Assembly: GCA_934130085.1 (NCBI GenBank)
Contig: CAKOXK010000008.1
Span: forward strand, 1-64,000
Direction: 5' to 3'
From: an uncultured Clostridia bacterium
Lineage (GTDB): Bacteria; Bacillota; Clostridia; TANB77; CAG-508
DNA length: 64,000 nt
Shown: one piece after another, positions 1-9,421 of the stretch
Layout of the letters: each line of letters starts with the position of its first letter
Numbering within the stretch: position 1 is the stretch's first letter
Translations under genes and position numbers: made by a program
The notes under the pieces: generated by a model
Seen by the model: only the letters and a program-made list of their open reading frames with translations
What the model was told of the DNA's origin: nothing
The model's database searches: none

Positions 1-1
1 G

Positions 2-115
2 TTAGGAAATATTGTTATTGATTTACCTATGATGACTATAATTACTTATATTTTTATGATGGTTATAGCATTAATTTTTGCAAAGAAAACATATAGTAAA
101 CATCAGGTGGCATAG
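2..115 (+). CDS. C-terminus of an unidentified membrane protein (partial)
   Basis: The window opens inside a gene. The frame from base 2 is open to a TAG at 113-115 and encodes 37 residues: a hydrophobic helix rich in Ile, Met and Leu, then a short basic tail ending KHQVA. This fits the last transmembrane helix and cytoplasmic tail of an integral membrane protein. The family cannot be named from this fragment. It lies on the same strand as the aminopeptidase that follows after about 170 bp. Confidence 0.4.
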   Translation, partial: LGNIVIDLPMMTIITYIFMMVIALIFAKKTYSKHQVA

Positions 116-283
116 AAACGAGGCATATACTAGACTAGTAATTATTTTTATAATAATTATTACTATATTATATTTACCGATTCTACTGAAAAAAATTGAG
201 TGGACAACATAAAATACACTAACCAAATAAAGTTTCAGCATAATTAGTAAAAGATTATTTTTAAATTGAATGGAGAATAAGCA

Positions 284-1402
284 GTGGATAATAGAAATGA
301 AAAACTTGCACATAATCTTATATATAATTCTATTTCTTTAAATGAAAATGAAAATATTTTAGTAGAAGTAATTGGTGAGGATGGTTTAGAACTCGCAAAT
401 GAAATTATAAAGCAAGCTAAAATACTAAATGCAAAACCACATTTAAATATAATAAATTACGAAAGTTTAAGAAACTTTCTAATAAATGCAACTGAAGAGG
501 ATATAATTGAATATGGAAAAAAAGATTATGAAATAATGAAAAAAATGCAAGCATATATAGGAATAAGTGCCCCAACATCGGATAAATCTTTACAGGGTGT
601 ACCTCAAGAAAAGCTTGAATTATATAATAAGTATTATACTGCTTTGGTACATTTAGACCAAAGAGTTAAACATACAAGATGGTGTATTTTAAGATATCCA
701 AACGAATATTTTGCTAAAAAAAGTAATATGACACTAAATGAATTTAAAGATTTCTATTACAATGTTTGTAATGTCGATTATAATAAGATGAAGATTGCGA
801 TGGAGCCTTTAAAAGAATTAATGAATAAAACTGATAAAGTGCATATTGTGGCACCTGGAACTGATTTAACATTTAGTATAAAGCAAATTCCATCAGAAAA
901 ATATTATGGAACATTTAATATACCAGATGGCGAGGTTGCAACATGTCCGGTAAAAAATAGTGTTAATGGTTACATTACTTATAATACTAAAACAAAATAC
1001 AATGATATTATATTTGAAGATATAAGATTTGATTTTATAAATGGAAAAATAATAAAAGCGTCGGCTAAAGAAAACACTAAGGAACTGAATGAAATTCTTG
1101 ATACAGACGATGGTGCTAGATATATTGGAGAATTTGCATTTGGACTAAACCCATATATTAATAATACAATGTGTGATACATTGTTTGATGAAAAGATAAA
1201 TGGAAGTTTTCATTTTACTCCAGGAATGGCTCTAGAGGAAAGTGATAATGGAAATAGATCCGCAATTCATTGGGATATAGTTAAAATTCTTAGAAAAGAA
1301 TTCGGTGGTGGTGAAATTTATTTTGATGACATACTAATAATGAAAGATGGAAAATTTATATTAGAAGAGCTTAAAAAATTAAATGTTGAAAATCTAAAAT
1401 AA
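284..1402 (+). CDS. Aminopeptidase, peptidase family M29
   Basis: Predicted cytoplasmic metallo-aminopeptidase (AmpS/PepS/aminopeptidase T type) that removes N-terminal amino acids from peptides with a two-metal site. The 372 residues match the usual length of about 370-410. Probable metal ligands and catalytic residues are visible: Glu217 in IPDGEV, Glu283 in YIGEFAFG, His310 in SFHFTPG, and His329 with Asp331 in SAIHWD. The start is a GTG with a TGGAGA Shine-Dalgarno 8-9 nt upstream; no better ATG exists nearby. It is followed by a strong intrinsic terminator, so it is probably monocistronic or the last gene of a unit. The family assignment is firm; the physiological substrate is unknown. 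Confidence 0.9.
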   Translation: MDNRNEKLAHNLIYNSISLNENENILVEVIGEDGLELANEIIKQAKILNAKPHLNIINYESLRNFLINATEEDIIEYGKKDYEIMKKMQAYIGISAPTSDKSLQGVPQEKLELYNKYYTALVHLDQRVKHTRWCILRYPNEYFAKKSNMTLNEFKDFYYNVCNVDYNKMKIAMEPLKELMNKTDKVHIVAPGTDLTFSIKQIPSEKYYGTFNIPDGEVATCPVKNSVNGYITYNTKTKYNDIIFEDIRFDFINGKIIKASAKENTKELNEILDTDDGARYIGEFAFGLNPYINNTMCDTLFDEKINGSFHFTPGMALEESDNGNRSAIHWDIVKILRKEFGGGEIYFDDILIMKDGKFILEELKKLNVENLK

Positions 1403-1407
1403 AACTT

Positions 1408-1443
1408 AAAACAGAGTCCTATGCTTAGAACTCTGTTTTATTA
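1408..1443 (+). terminator. Intrinsic terminator after the M29 aminopeptidase
   Basis: A perfect 10-bp stem, AAAACAGAGT pairing with ACTCTGTTTT, has a 12-nt loop and a following T-rich run. It starts 6 nt after the stop codon. Confidence 0.8.
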
Positions 1444-1641
1444 TAAGCAACATATTTTCTCTAAAATATCCATTACTAATTTTTCAATTGTTCATCTATC
1501 TATCTTATATATTTTTGATTTAATAAAATACGGTAGAGTAGGGGGAAGAGCTTTATTTTCAGATATATGTATTTTAAATAAAATTTGACTTTATAATTAA
1601 AAAGAACTATAATGATAATATCAATGTTTTTATTGATAGAA

Positions 1642-2043
1642 ATGAAAAGAATGATAACTAAATTCATTGCAACAGTTTTGACTTTTATACTTTTGGCAAG
1701 CACAAATATTCCTGTAATGGCTGCTGAAAACAAAACTATGAGTAATTCATTTTCACAAACTGAAAATGCCACAATGGTTGTAACCAGCGATGAAAAATAT
1801 TTGGATGAACTTGCAAGTACAGGGGCAAAATTGGTTGGTTCTTTTAATTATAATGGTCGATTACCAAGCGGTAAAATGACAATTAAGATAGGTGAATATA
1901 TGCAAGTTGATGGATATACAGATCAACAACCATACACTATGACATGGTCATCAACTAGATCTGCAGGCACATATCAAGTTAAAGTTGGATTTACTCAGTC
2001 AAATTGGTGCCATGATTGTCATATTTATTTCTATGATAGATAA
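1642..2043 (+). CDS. Small secreted protein with signal peptide, function unknown
   Basis: The product has about 133 residues. It begins with a typical signal peptide: basic MKRMITKF, a hydrophobic core, then a probable cleavage after VMA/AE. The mature part is polar and ends in a short segment with two cysteines (WCHDCH) and aromatic residues (YFYDR). The start is uncertain: an in-frame ATG at 1612 would add ten hydrophobic residues, and neither start has a good Shine-Dalgarno. The gene is followed after about 100 bp by an FtsX-type permease and an ABC ATPase on the same strand. That arrangement resembles bacteriocin or peptide loci with a dedicated transporter, but I do not recognise the family, so this role is inference. 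Confidence 0.6.
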   Translation: MKRMITKFIATVLTFILLASTNIPVMAAENKTMSNSFSQTENATMVVTSDEKYLDELASTGAKLVGSFNYNGRLPSGKMTIKIGEYMQVDGYTDQQPYTMTWSSTRSAGTYQVKVGFTQSNWCHDCHIYFYDR

Positions 2044-2141
2044 CATACTTTCACATTTGAAACAATAATGCTCAATTAAACAACTACTCATTTCGGGAGG
2101 GCACTTACTATCTGCCATCTTTTTTTAGATTAGAGGTAAAA

Positions 2142-4487
2142 ATGAATATAGAGAGTAAATTAAGTATTAATAATATTAAAAGAAATAAAAATAGGGATTT
2201 TTATACTTGTATATCAATTGTTTTTTGCTCTATGCTTATATTTATGTTTTTATTAGTTTCTTTAAGCATAAAAAACGGAATAAATGAAACAATAAATTCC
2301 GAGTATAATGATTTTCATTTTATTGTAAATGATATAACGCAAGATGATTTGGAAAAAGTAAAGAATAAAGAGTATGTTGAAAAAATCTATATACAAAAAG
2401 ATAATAATAATATAGAAAAATTAGAGGATTTTGATAATAATTTTAATGCAAAAGTTAACATTTATATAAAATACAAAAATGTTAATAATTCATTGAAATA
2501 TTCTAAAGATATCATTAATAGCATAAAAAATTTTAATGCAAAAAGTTTAATGTTTTCAGATAAGGAAACAAAAAGAAAGAGTGAGAATAAATATAAATTT
2601 AATATTACTAATTTAACTTTAAATGGAATAATAAATCCGACAATTGAAATAACAGACAATGGAACAATTTGTAGGGCAGAATTCAATTATGAGCCAATTA
2701 TTAAATTAATTATTGTTGTAGTAATAGCAGTTTTTTCTGTACTATCTATTATGATTCTTTATAATGCTTTTTTAATAACAATAGATGAAAGAAAAAGAGA
2801 GTATGCAACTCTAAATAGTATTGGTGCTACTGAAGAACAGATTATAAAAATCGTTTTTATAGAAGCTTTAATTATAAGTATAGTAGGAATCGTACTAGGA
2901 TTTTGTTTTTCGTATTTGATTTCTAAAGAAATAATAATAAACCTAAATAGAATATTAATTGATACAGGATACTCTATAAAATTGATCATAAATTTAAAAT
3001 ATATTTTAATCGCAATGCTAATTATTATGTTTAATGTTTTCATATCGGCGATTATTCCTTGTGTGAAAGCAAGTACAACAACGACAATCCAAGGAATAAT
3101 TAATAATAATGGAATACATAGAAAAAAGATCACTCCAATTGAGAAAATTTCTTCAATTGAAGGTAAAGTTGCTATAAAAAACATGAGAAGAAATTCAAGC
3201 AAATATAGAATAATAAGCATTTTACTTATAGTTTGCCAGGTATCTTTTATTTCAATTAGTACATATATAAACTATGAAAAGAAAATAGCTAATGTTATTA
3301 GTGATTATGATATTGACGCAAGAGCACAGATTGATGGAGACATTGACTTTAATTACAAAAAAGTATTTGATGATTATAAAACTAATTATGATAGTACCTT
3401 TAGCTATAGTGACTTTGAAATGAGAGGATATAAATTCCTAGTTGAAAATCAAGATGCGTTAACTAAAGATGCTAATTATATAGAATTTAAAGATGGAAAA
3501 AAAGCTCTAAATATTGTATTGATAAAATTAAATAATAATGATTATTCAAATTACATAAAAAAAATAAACGCAAAAGATGGTGATTCTATTTTATATAATG
3601 TTCAAACAATTGCAGATATAAAAGAAGATTATACCATGAAATATGAAATTTCGAAGGTGTTCAAAAATAAAAAAGATTTAAAATTTGATTTAGTTTCAAT
3701 AGAGGAAAATCAAAATAATGATGAAAGAGATGAGACAATTGCTGATCAAGAAACAAAATATAATTATGATAAAGTAGATAATGAGACACTCCATCAAAAT
3801 ATTGTATTAACAGATATATTAATTAATGGTTTTAAAGATATTGAAAAGAGTTATATGTGTCCAATGATTTTTGTTAATGAAACGACATTTAGCAAAATAA
3901 AAGAAAGTATTAAGTTGTATACTGAAAAAAATGGAAAAATGATTAATCAATTTATATGGGGAGTTGAAGATAGTACATTAATTAATATCAAATCTGATAA
4001 ACTAATCAAATTTTCTAATTATATATCATCATATATATCGACACATAACATTGAAGAATCTCCTGTAACTTATTTTACATTAGAAAAAAATCAAAAAACA
4101 ATTTATATTGAGCTTATACAATATGCATTATTTATAATAACAGTGCAGATCATAATTATTGGAATTGCAAGTGCAATTAATGTGATAAATGCTAGTCTAC
4201 AAGAAAGGAAGAGAGATTTTTATATATTAAATACAATTGGAGCAACGGATCGAAATATTGCTAACATTCTAATTAAAGAATGTATATATACTTTTATAAA
4301 AGCAACGATAATTTCCATTATTATTTCTATTCCGATTATTTATTTTATTAAAAAGAATATAACTAAATCAATTTCGTTGTATAAAACTCTTATACCTGTT
4401 GGAAATATTACATTGTTTGTTGGAGGATTATTTATTTTATCATTAGTTATTACAATTATGGCAACAAAAAAGTTAACTAAATACTAG
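2142..4487 (+). CDS. FtsX-type ABC transporter permease
   Basis: This 781-residue membrane protein has an N-terminal transmembrane helix, a first extracytoplasmic region, and an FtsX core of three helices around residues 185-310. A second helix at about 350-375 is followed by a large extracytoplasmic domain (about 380-650) and a second FtsX core at about 660-780. This is the duplicated layout of MacB/BceB/YtrF-like permeases, which act mechanically on periplasmic or membrane substrates rather than as ordinary import channels. The start has an AGAGGT Shine-Dalgarno. The ATPase partner lies 50 bp downstream. Position after a small secreted protein suggests export of, or immunity to, that peptide; this is inference. 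Confidence 0.85.
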   Translation: MNIESKLSINNIKRNKNRDFYTCISIVFCSMLIFMFLLVSLSIKNGINETINSEYNDFHFIVNDITQDDLEKVKNKEYVEKIYIQKDNNNIEKLEDFDNNFNAKVNIYIKYKNVNNSLKYSKDIINSIKNFNAKSLMFSDKETKRKSENKYKFNITNLTLNGIINPTIEITDNGTICRAEFNYEPIIKLIIVVVIAVFSVLSIMILYNAFLITIDERKREYATLNSIGATEEQIIKIVFIEALIISIVGIVLGFCFSYLISKEIIINLNRILIDTGYSIKLIINLKYILIAMLIIMFNVFISAIIPCVKASTTTTIQGIINNNGIHRKKITPIEKISSIEGKVAIKNMRRNSSKYRIISILLIVCQVSFISISTYINYEKKIANVISDYDIDARAQIDGDIDFNYKKVFDDYKTNYDSTFSYSDFEMRGYKFLVENQDALTKDANYIEFKDGKKALNIVLIKLNNNDYSNYIKKINAKDGDSILYNVQTIADIKEDYTMKYEISKVFKNKKDLKFDLVSIEENQNNDERDETIADQETKYNYDKVDNETLHQNIVLTDILINGFKDIEKSYMCPMIFVNETTFSKIKESIKLYTEKNGKMINQFIWGVEDSTLINIKSDKLIKFSNYISSYISTHNIEESPVTYFTLEKNQKTIYIELIQYALFIITVQIIIIGIASAINVINASLQERKRDFYILNTIGATDRNIANILIKECIYTFIKATIISIIISIPIIYFIKKNITKSISLYKTLIPVGNITLFVGGLFILSLVITIMATKKLTKY

Positions 4488-4537
4488 AGAAGACAAGTGA
4501 TTCAATCTTATACATTATGAGAAAGGAAAAAATTAAA

Positions 4538-5212
4538 ATGAATGTATATAAAATAGAGAATTTGACAAAAGTATATGGAAAAGGAGAATCGGAAGTTAAG
4601 GCAATAAACAATGTTTCATTTAAGGTTAATGAAGGAGAATTTATTGCAATTATTGGTCCATCTGGCAGTGGAAAATCCACTTTATTGCATAGCCTTGCTG
4701 GATTGGAAAAGCCTTCAACGGGACACATATACTTTTATAATGAAGATTTATATAAAAAAAGCAAAAAAGAAATAACAATTCTACGAAGGGAAAAAATTGG
4801 AGTAATTTATCAATTTTATAATTTAATTCCAACTCTAAATGTCGTTGAAAATATTACACTACCATTAGAATTAGATAAAAAGAAAATAGACAAAGAAAAA
4901 TTAAATGACATAATAGCACTATTAGAATTAGAAGATAGAAAAGATCATCTGCCTAATGAAGTTTCTGGAGGTCAACAACAAAAGGTGGCAATAGGTAGAG
5001 CAATAATGATGAATCCTAAAGTTATTTTAGCAGATGAACCTACTGGTAATTTGGATGTAAAATCAAGCAATGAAATAATTAATTTACTAAAAGAGACTAA
5101 TAAAAGATACAATCAGACAGTAATATTAATAACGCATAATTTAGATATATCTAAACAAGCAAATAGAATTATTGAAATTGAGGATGGAAAAATTATCAAG
5201 GATATATCATAA
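4538..5212 (+). CDS. ABC transporter ATP-binding protein (MacB/LolD-like)
   Basis: This is the nucleotide-binding subunit for the FtsX-type permease immediately upstream. About 224 residues carry Walker A (GPSGSGKST), Q-loop (IYQFYNLIP), signature (VSGGQQQKVAIGRA), Walker B (VILADEPTGNLD) and the switch His (ITHN). The subfamily with the TGNLD motif pairs with FtsX permeases. An upstream in-frame ATG at 4517 has no ribosome-binding site. The ATG at 4538 is preceded by AAAGGA at suitable spacing and gives the usual N-terminus MNVYKIENLTK, so it was chosen. Confidence 0.9.
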   Translation: MNVYKIENLTKVYGKGESEVKAINNVSFKVNEGEFIAIIGPSGSGKSTLLHSLAGLEKPSTGHIYFYNEDLYKKSKKEITILRREKIGVIYQFYNLIPTLNVVENITLPLELDKKKIDKEKLNDIIALLELEDRKDHLPNEVSGGQQQKVAIGRAIMMNPKVILADEPTGNLDVKSSNEIINLLKETNKRYNQTVILITHNLDISKQANRIIEIEDGKIIKDIS

Positions 5213-5280
5213 AAATTAATGCATGAGAGTATATTATATATTTTTATTCTATAAAAATTAAGTATAGAAATATAATAAAT

Positions 5281-5454
5281 GTTAATAAAACTAAATTTCA
5301 AGCTCCTATTGAAGTTGTTATTCAATTTGAGCAAGAAGATGAATGAAATGGTTTACCTATTTCTACTCCACCTTATACCATTTGTCCAAAATGCAATCTT
5401 GACAAATGTGTTTCAATTGATTATGAATCACAAAAAGGACAATTAATAAAATAA
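5281..5454 (+). pseudogene. Decayed ORF with a zinc-ribbon-like CPKC motif
   Basis: A frame can be read through one in-frame TGA (5344-5346) to a TAA at 5452-5454. The translated part contains QAPIEVVIQFEQEDE, then NGLPISTPPYTICPKCNLDKC, and ends in a polar tail. No start codon with a ribosome-binding site is seen. It looks like the remnant of a small zinc-ribbon protein; the identity is unknown and chance cannot be excluded. Confidence 0.3.
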
Positions 5455-5548
5455 TATTAAATATTTGTTTACATAACTTGTAAAGTTCTTAATTGTTTTG
5501 ACAGTCAAAACATGCCATTCTAACATGATTATGTATGACTTTCCTATT

Positions 5549-5586
5549 ATATAAAATAAAGGAGCATAAGCTCCTTTATTTTATAT
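5549..5586. terminator. Bidirectional intrinsic terminator
   Basis: A perfect 15-bp stem (5551-5565 with 5570-5584) with an ATAA loop is flanked by A/T runs on both sides, so it can act on either strand. It separates the ABC transporter unit from the leader of the pilin-phosphatase gene. Confidence 0.75.
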
Positions 5587-5690
5587 ATATTACGACTGTA
5601 GCTTTTTAATTATCATCTAATCTGACTTGAATTCTATTTATTCTTTTTCTCATCTCTGTTTACCTCCATTTGAAGTATGAAGGTAAATTT

Positions 5691-5957
5691 TTTATTAAGC
5701 TTTTAGATTAATTAAAGTTTTATATAAGTAAAAATAACATGAAAGCCTTGCAAAATCAACGCTTTTTATACTTTCGTAAAATTTGTGTAACAAGAAAAAA
5801 ACGAAAGCTTTTAGAATAGAAAATCAGGGCAATTCTTACTTAGAGTAAGAACTCCTCGATTTTCAAATTTTAATTAATCTAAAAGCTTAATTAAAATTTG
5901 AAAAGTAACGCAAACGCAAGAGTATCAATGATTTGCGGGACTTTAAAGGAAAAATAT
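5691..5957 (+). promoter_or_regulatory. Structured leader of the pilin-like gene family (copy 1, plus strand)
   Basis: This is the only plus-strand copy of the leader found before the pilin-like genes at 36-64 kb. In order it has an AT palindrome (5691-5716), a conserved block containing ATGAAAGCCT and AAAATCAACG, a terminator-like hairpin built on TTCTTACTTAGAGTAAGAA (5818-5864) followed by T-rich DNA, and a second palindrome (5865-5899). A CGCAAA (5909-5914) / TTTGCG (5932-5937) stem sits just before AAAGGA. Here the gene starts about 115 nt further downstream than in the other copies. Confidence 0.65.
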
Positions 5958-6071
5958 AAAATAACATATAAGAAAAAGTATAAACTTTGTTAATGATGAA
6001 AAAATAATACAAAACAAAGTAAATAAACCGATTGTATGTTTAAAATTGATAAAAAGAAGGGAGAAATAGAA

Positions 6072-7814
6072 ATGCAAGTAAATGATAGCAAAAAAAATCA
6101 AAGAAAGGTTGAGCAACTAATATTTGAAAAAGGAATAACTCTAGTGGCGCTGGTTGTTACAATAGTAGCACTTCTGATATTAGCAGGAGTAAGTATGAGT
6201 TTAATATGGAACGAAAATGGAATAATAAAAAAGAGTAAAGAAGCAAGAGAAAAATATCGAGAAGCGTCAAGAAAAGAACAGGGATTTTTTGATAGTGTTG
6301 AAAACTATTTTTCAGATTCAACAATAGAAGTTAAAAAATTTTCACAACAAAACGAAAAAGTTACAAGCTTCTTGAACGATGCTGATAATACATATACTGA
6401 TGATAATTTTGAAAACTTTTCAATTGTGCAAAATCATGCTAAAAGATCAGAAATATATGATGATCCATTAGGATATACAATAGCAGTTGAAAAAGAAGGA
6501 ACTATTCACATTGAAGACGAAACAAACGGCTCTGTAAACATAAGTGAAAATGTAAGTGTAGGAAATTACACAATCTATGATTTGATACCAAACAATATTT
6601 ATAAATGGTATATAGAATCTGACGGTAAGATAACTCAAAAAGGGAGAATAATGCCAACAGGGAAAATAAGGATGATTTATGACCCTGTAACTAAAACTGA
6701 TGAGTCTGACAATATTAGAGATATTGGTGGCTGGGATTGCGACGGAGGAACAGTTAAATACGGTATAATATATCGTGGAGAAAATCCGGAAATGTTAGCA
6801 AGCGCTACAAAAGAAAAATTACAAAATAGATGGAATGTAACTAACGAAATTGACCTACATGCGGGTAATGGATCACAAAGACTATTCGACAGTATTGAGT
6901 ATTCTCCATATCAGCTATCGAACTCTTCATGTGTGTACAATTTAACTCTCGAAAGTGATTATTCAACAAAACTAGCAAATGCACTTGTAAAAGTTATGGA
7001 AAATACAGTAAATGGAAAAGTTACATATATTCATTGCTGGGCTGGAGCAGACAGAACGGGCACAATTTGTTGGATGCTAGAAGGATTACTAGGAGTTTCA
7101 AGTAAAGACTGTTCTATTGATTATGAGCTAACAAGCTTTTCTGGAAGAGATGTAAGATTGCGTACAGCTGAGTTTAAGAGTGCAATGGACTACGTTACTT
7201 CCATAGGACACGTTAACGATATGAAAGATGGGATACTACGCTGGTGCAAAAGATCAGGAATAAGTATTGATTTAATAAATAACTTTAGAAAAGCAATGTC
7301 TACAGGAGTACCAGAAGATTTAACTTACAATAATAGTGATACAAACGCTAATATAATCAAAAAATCAACAACATCAGATTTAAAAACAATATTTAATGGA
7401 ACTGGATATGAAGATGGCAAATACTGTAGCACTAATGATATTAACACTTACAGCCCAGATAGTAACTTTTTTGCAACAGGACTAATGCACTTTGATACAC
7501 CAATTAGCTTAGCCAACAAAACAGGAGGAGGAACAATATATATAAAAGGTGCAGAGTTTACAGAAGAATCACATTGCAGATTACAACTAGCTTGGAGAGG
7601 AACTGCAATTTACAATGCTGGACAAATGTCAACTCTTTCGGGAATAAAAAGATATTTTACAGTAACAAAGATTTTGGACAAATATTATAGTCTTACTCCA
7701 AAAGTTACAGAATTAGCCAGTGCATTATCAAATTCTCTAGTTATTACAGGCTTTAGAATATCACTTCCAGGAAGTGGAGCAAATGTTATCATATCATATA
7801 ATGAAATTAATTAA
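6072..7814 (+). CDS. Pilin-like membrane-tethered protein with a tyrosine-phosphatase domain
   Basis: The product is 580 residues. Residues about 18-45 form a prepilin-like helix (KGITLVALVVTIVALLILAG) that lacks the usual Glu at +5. A beta-rich region of about 120 residues follows. Next comes a phosphatase domain of the Y_phosphatase3 type: NIRDIGG at about 214-220 and the P-loop HCWAGADRTG, with catalytic Cys322 and Arg328. The last 150 residues are unassigned. Such enzymes dephosphorylate phosphoproteins or phosphoinositides; an extracytoplasmic location is inferred from the anchor. The ATG at 6072 has AGGGAGA upstream, whereas the ATG at 6036 has none. The leader matches that of the lectin-like pilin genes 30-55 kb away. 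Confidence 0.8.
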   Translation: MQVNDSKKNQRKVEQLIFEKGITLVALVVTIVALLILAGVSMSLIWNENGIIKKSKEAREKYREASRKEQGFFDSVENYFSDSTIEVKKFSQQNEKVTSFLNDADNTYTDDNFENFSIVQNHAKRSEIYDDPLGYTIAVEKEGTIHIEDETNGSVNISENVSVGNYTIYDLIPNNIYKWYIESDGKITQKGRIMPTGKIRMIYDPVTKTDESDNIRDIGGWDCDGGTVKYGIIYRGENPEMLASATKEKLQNRWNVTNEIDLHAGNGSQRLFDSIEYSPYQLSNSSCVYNLTLESDYSTKLANALVKVMENTVNGKVTYIHCWAGADRTGTICWMLEGLLGVSSKDCSIDYELTSFSGRDVRLRTAEFKSAMDYVTSIGHVNDMKDGILRWCKRSGISIDLINNFRKAMSTGVPEDLTYNNSDTNANIIKKSTTSDLKTIFNGTGYEDGKYCSTNDINTYSPDSNFFATGLMHFDTPISLANKTGGGTIYIKGAEFTEESHCRLQLAWRGTAIYNAGQMSTLSGIKRYFTVTKILDKYYSLTPKVTELASALSNSLVITGFRISLPGSGANVIISYNEIN

Positions 7815-7820
7815 TAAAAA

Positions 7821-7848
7821 TTAACCACGCTTATAAAGTGTGGTTTAA
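7821..7848 (+). terminator. Intrinsic terminator after the pilin-phosphatase gene
   Basis: AACCACGC pairs with GTGTGGTT (one G-T pair) and is followed by TTAAATT. It starts 7 nt after the stop codon. Confidence 0.6.
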
Positions 7849-7883
7849 ATTATACAAGAACAAATGTTTTAAAAGTATTCAAG

Positions 7884-8006
7884 GTGAACAAGTGGAGTAG
7901 TGTAACAACCTTATTAGAAATAATATATTTACTTTTATTCGGTCTTGTTGCCGAAACTATCTGTGTATTTGCCTTGATTATACTGGTTATAATTTTGAGC
8001 AAATAA
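7884..8006 (+). CDS. Possible 40-residue single-helix membrane protein
   Basis: A short frame from a GTG encodes VNKWSSVTTLLEIIYLLLFG and then a further hydrophobic stretch ending in SK. It lies between two terminator hairpins, which supports an independent small unit. There is no clear Shine-Dalgarno, so it may be untranslated or a remnant. Confidence 0.3.
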   Translation: MNKWSSVTTLLEIIYLLLFGLVAETICVFALIILVIILSK

Positions 8007-8012
8007 ATAAAA

Positions 8013-8054
8013 AAATAAACCATTCTGCTCTGCCAAGCGTTTGGTTTATTTAAA
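8013..8054 (+). terminator. Terminator-like hairpin
   Basis: AAATAAACCA (8013-8022) pairs with TGGTTTATTT (8042-8051) around a 19-nt loop. It follows the possible 40-residue ORF by 7 nt. Confidence 0.5.
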
Positions 8055-8119
8055 CATACAATTGGCAAGACCGCTTTTGCGGAATTGTCATTTCCTATAT
8101 TTAGGATACTCTAATTTTT

Positions 8120-8480
8120 ATGAAAAAGTCAAGAAATATTAGATTAAAACTAAAAAATAAATTTAGCTATTCTATTGATTTAGGAACAGATAGTATCTGT
8201 AGAATTAAATCTATTAGATGGACAAGTTGAACTTATTTTGAGAGCATTAGAATTATATGGTTATAATCTTGAATATATGCTTAACAGTAATGATGCTACA
8301 GATGAGCAAAAACAAGAGAAAATATCAATGTTAAAGTATACTTATGAACAAGTTTTAGCATCACAAGCTGAACAAGTTGATACAAAAACTAATAATATTG
8401 ATAATTTAAGTAGTTTGGGCAAGTTATTAAGTAATAATTTTGTTCAAACACAGCAAAAGAATAACTTAAAAGCTATATAG
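8120..8480 (+). pseudogene. Frameshifted small hypothetical gene
   Basis: A frame starting MKKSRNIRLKLKNKFSYSID from the ATG at 8120 continues to about 8200. The sense then appears to pass to another frame reading VELNLLDGQVELILRALEL and on to KAI-stop at 8480. The second part alone is an 80-residue ORF from 8238 with poor initiation signals. The two halves read naturally as one protein of about 115 residues interrupted by a frameshift near 8197. The C-terminal part is helical and rich in Gln, Asn and Glu. No family is recognised. An alternative is that only the downstream ORF is real. Confidence 0.4.
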
Positions 8481-9173
8481 TTTTTTTTCATGTATACAAA
8501 GAAATAAGTAGGGAATAGGGGAATAGGCTATTTTTAGAAATGTATAAAAGTATAAAAAAGAAATTTAAAATATTAAAAGAAATTTTAAAACAGAAAAATA
8601 AATACATAAAAAATTTATTCTATATAAAAATAAAATATAAAATAAAAATTTCTTAAAAATATAAAACTAAACTTAAAATAATTTAAAGTAAAAAAAATTA
8701 GTAATAAAGATTCAGAAATTTTAAAATTTACAATTTTGTGTAAAGTAAAATTTTTTATATAATTTTTTATTAACGAACATTTGTTAATAATGTTTGTAAA
8801 TAATTTTACATTATAATTTTAGATTACAAATCCATAATATAATTTTGCAATTATAACATGTTAAAATCGATTTTAAGACATTTTTATATTTAATCAAACA
8901 AGTTATATGTTTATGATTAGATATGTCAATTTATAAATTTAGAGTTTATTGTATAATTTTTGTAGAAATGCTGATTTTTAGGCATTTGCTAAAAGTGCTT
9001 GAAAAATGCCAAAAAAGCGACGCACGAGAATCGATTTTAAGGCGTTTTTATTTTTTAGGCATATAACTTGTTGTTTGAATAATTGAGCAAAATACTGAAA
9101 TATGGGGATTTGTGAAATTTTGATAAAAATAATCTAAAGCTATATAAATTTTTTTAAATATGTGGTTACAGTA
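8481..9173. other. AT-rich non-coding stretch with internal repeats
   Basis: No convincing gene is seen. Two copies of ATCGATTTTAAG (8866-8877 and 9030-9041) are each followed by T-rich DNA. TCAAACAAGTTATATG (8894-8909) recurs inverted, with a 3-nt insertion, at 9060-9078. The remainder is near-homopolymeric A/T. Confidence 0.4.
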
Positions 9174-9338
9174 ATGAAAAAAATCCAACCAAGAATAATT
9201 AAAAATAATGAGGCTTCAGAATCAAATTTAAGAGAGTTTTATAAGGAATTGCAAAATTTTGCGGGTAGGACCATATATGTATGGTTTTATATTTTACTCC
9301 TATCTCTTTTTACGCAAAAGTTTAGTTTCACGCAATAA
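9174..9338 (+). CDS. Possible 54-residue hypothetical protein
   Basis: An ATG-initiated frame reads MKKIQPRIIKNNEASESNLR, then a short aromatic and hydrophobic segment, ending KFSFTQ. No good ribosome-binding site precedes it and no family is recognised. It may be a remnant. Confidence 0.2.
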   Translation: MKKIQPRIIKNNEASESNLREFYKELQNFAGRTIYVWFYILLLSLFTQKFSFTQ

Positions 9339-9421
9339 ACAGTATCTCAAAATCAACAATAAAAAGTAACTATATTGGTTATCTCTCTCCCTCCTCTCTA
9401 AAATAAAAAGTAGAAAATCAA

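Noticed and set aside
5691..5957. Leader as a c-di-GMP-I or -II riboswitch
   Set aside because: Pilin genes made this attractive, but the conserved cores of both classes are not present in the leader copies.
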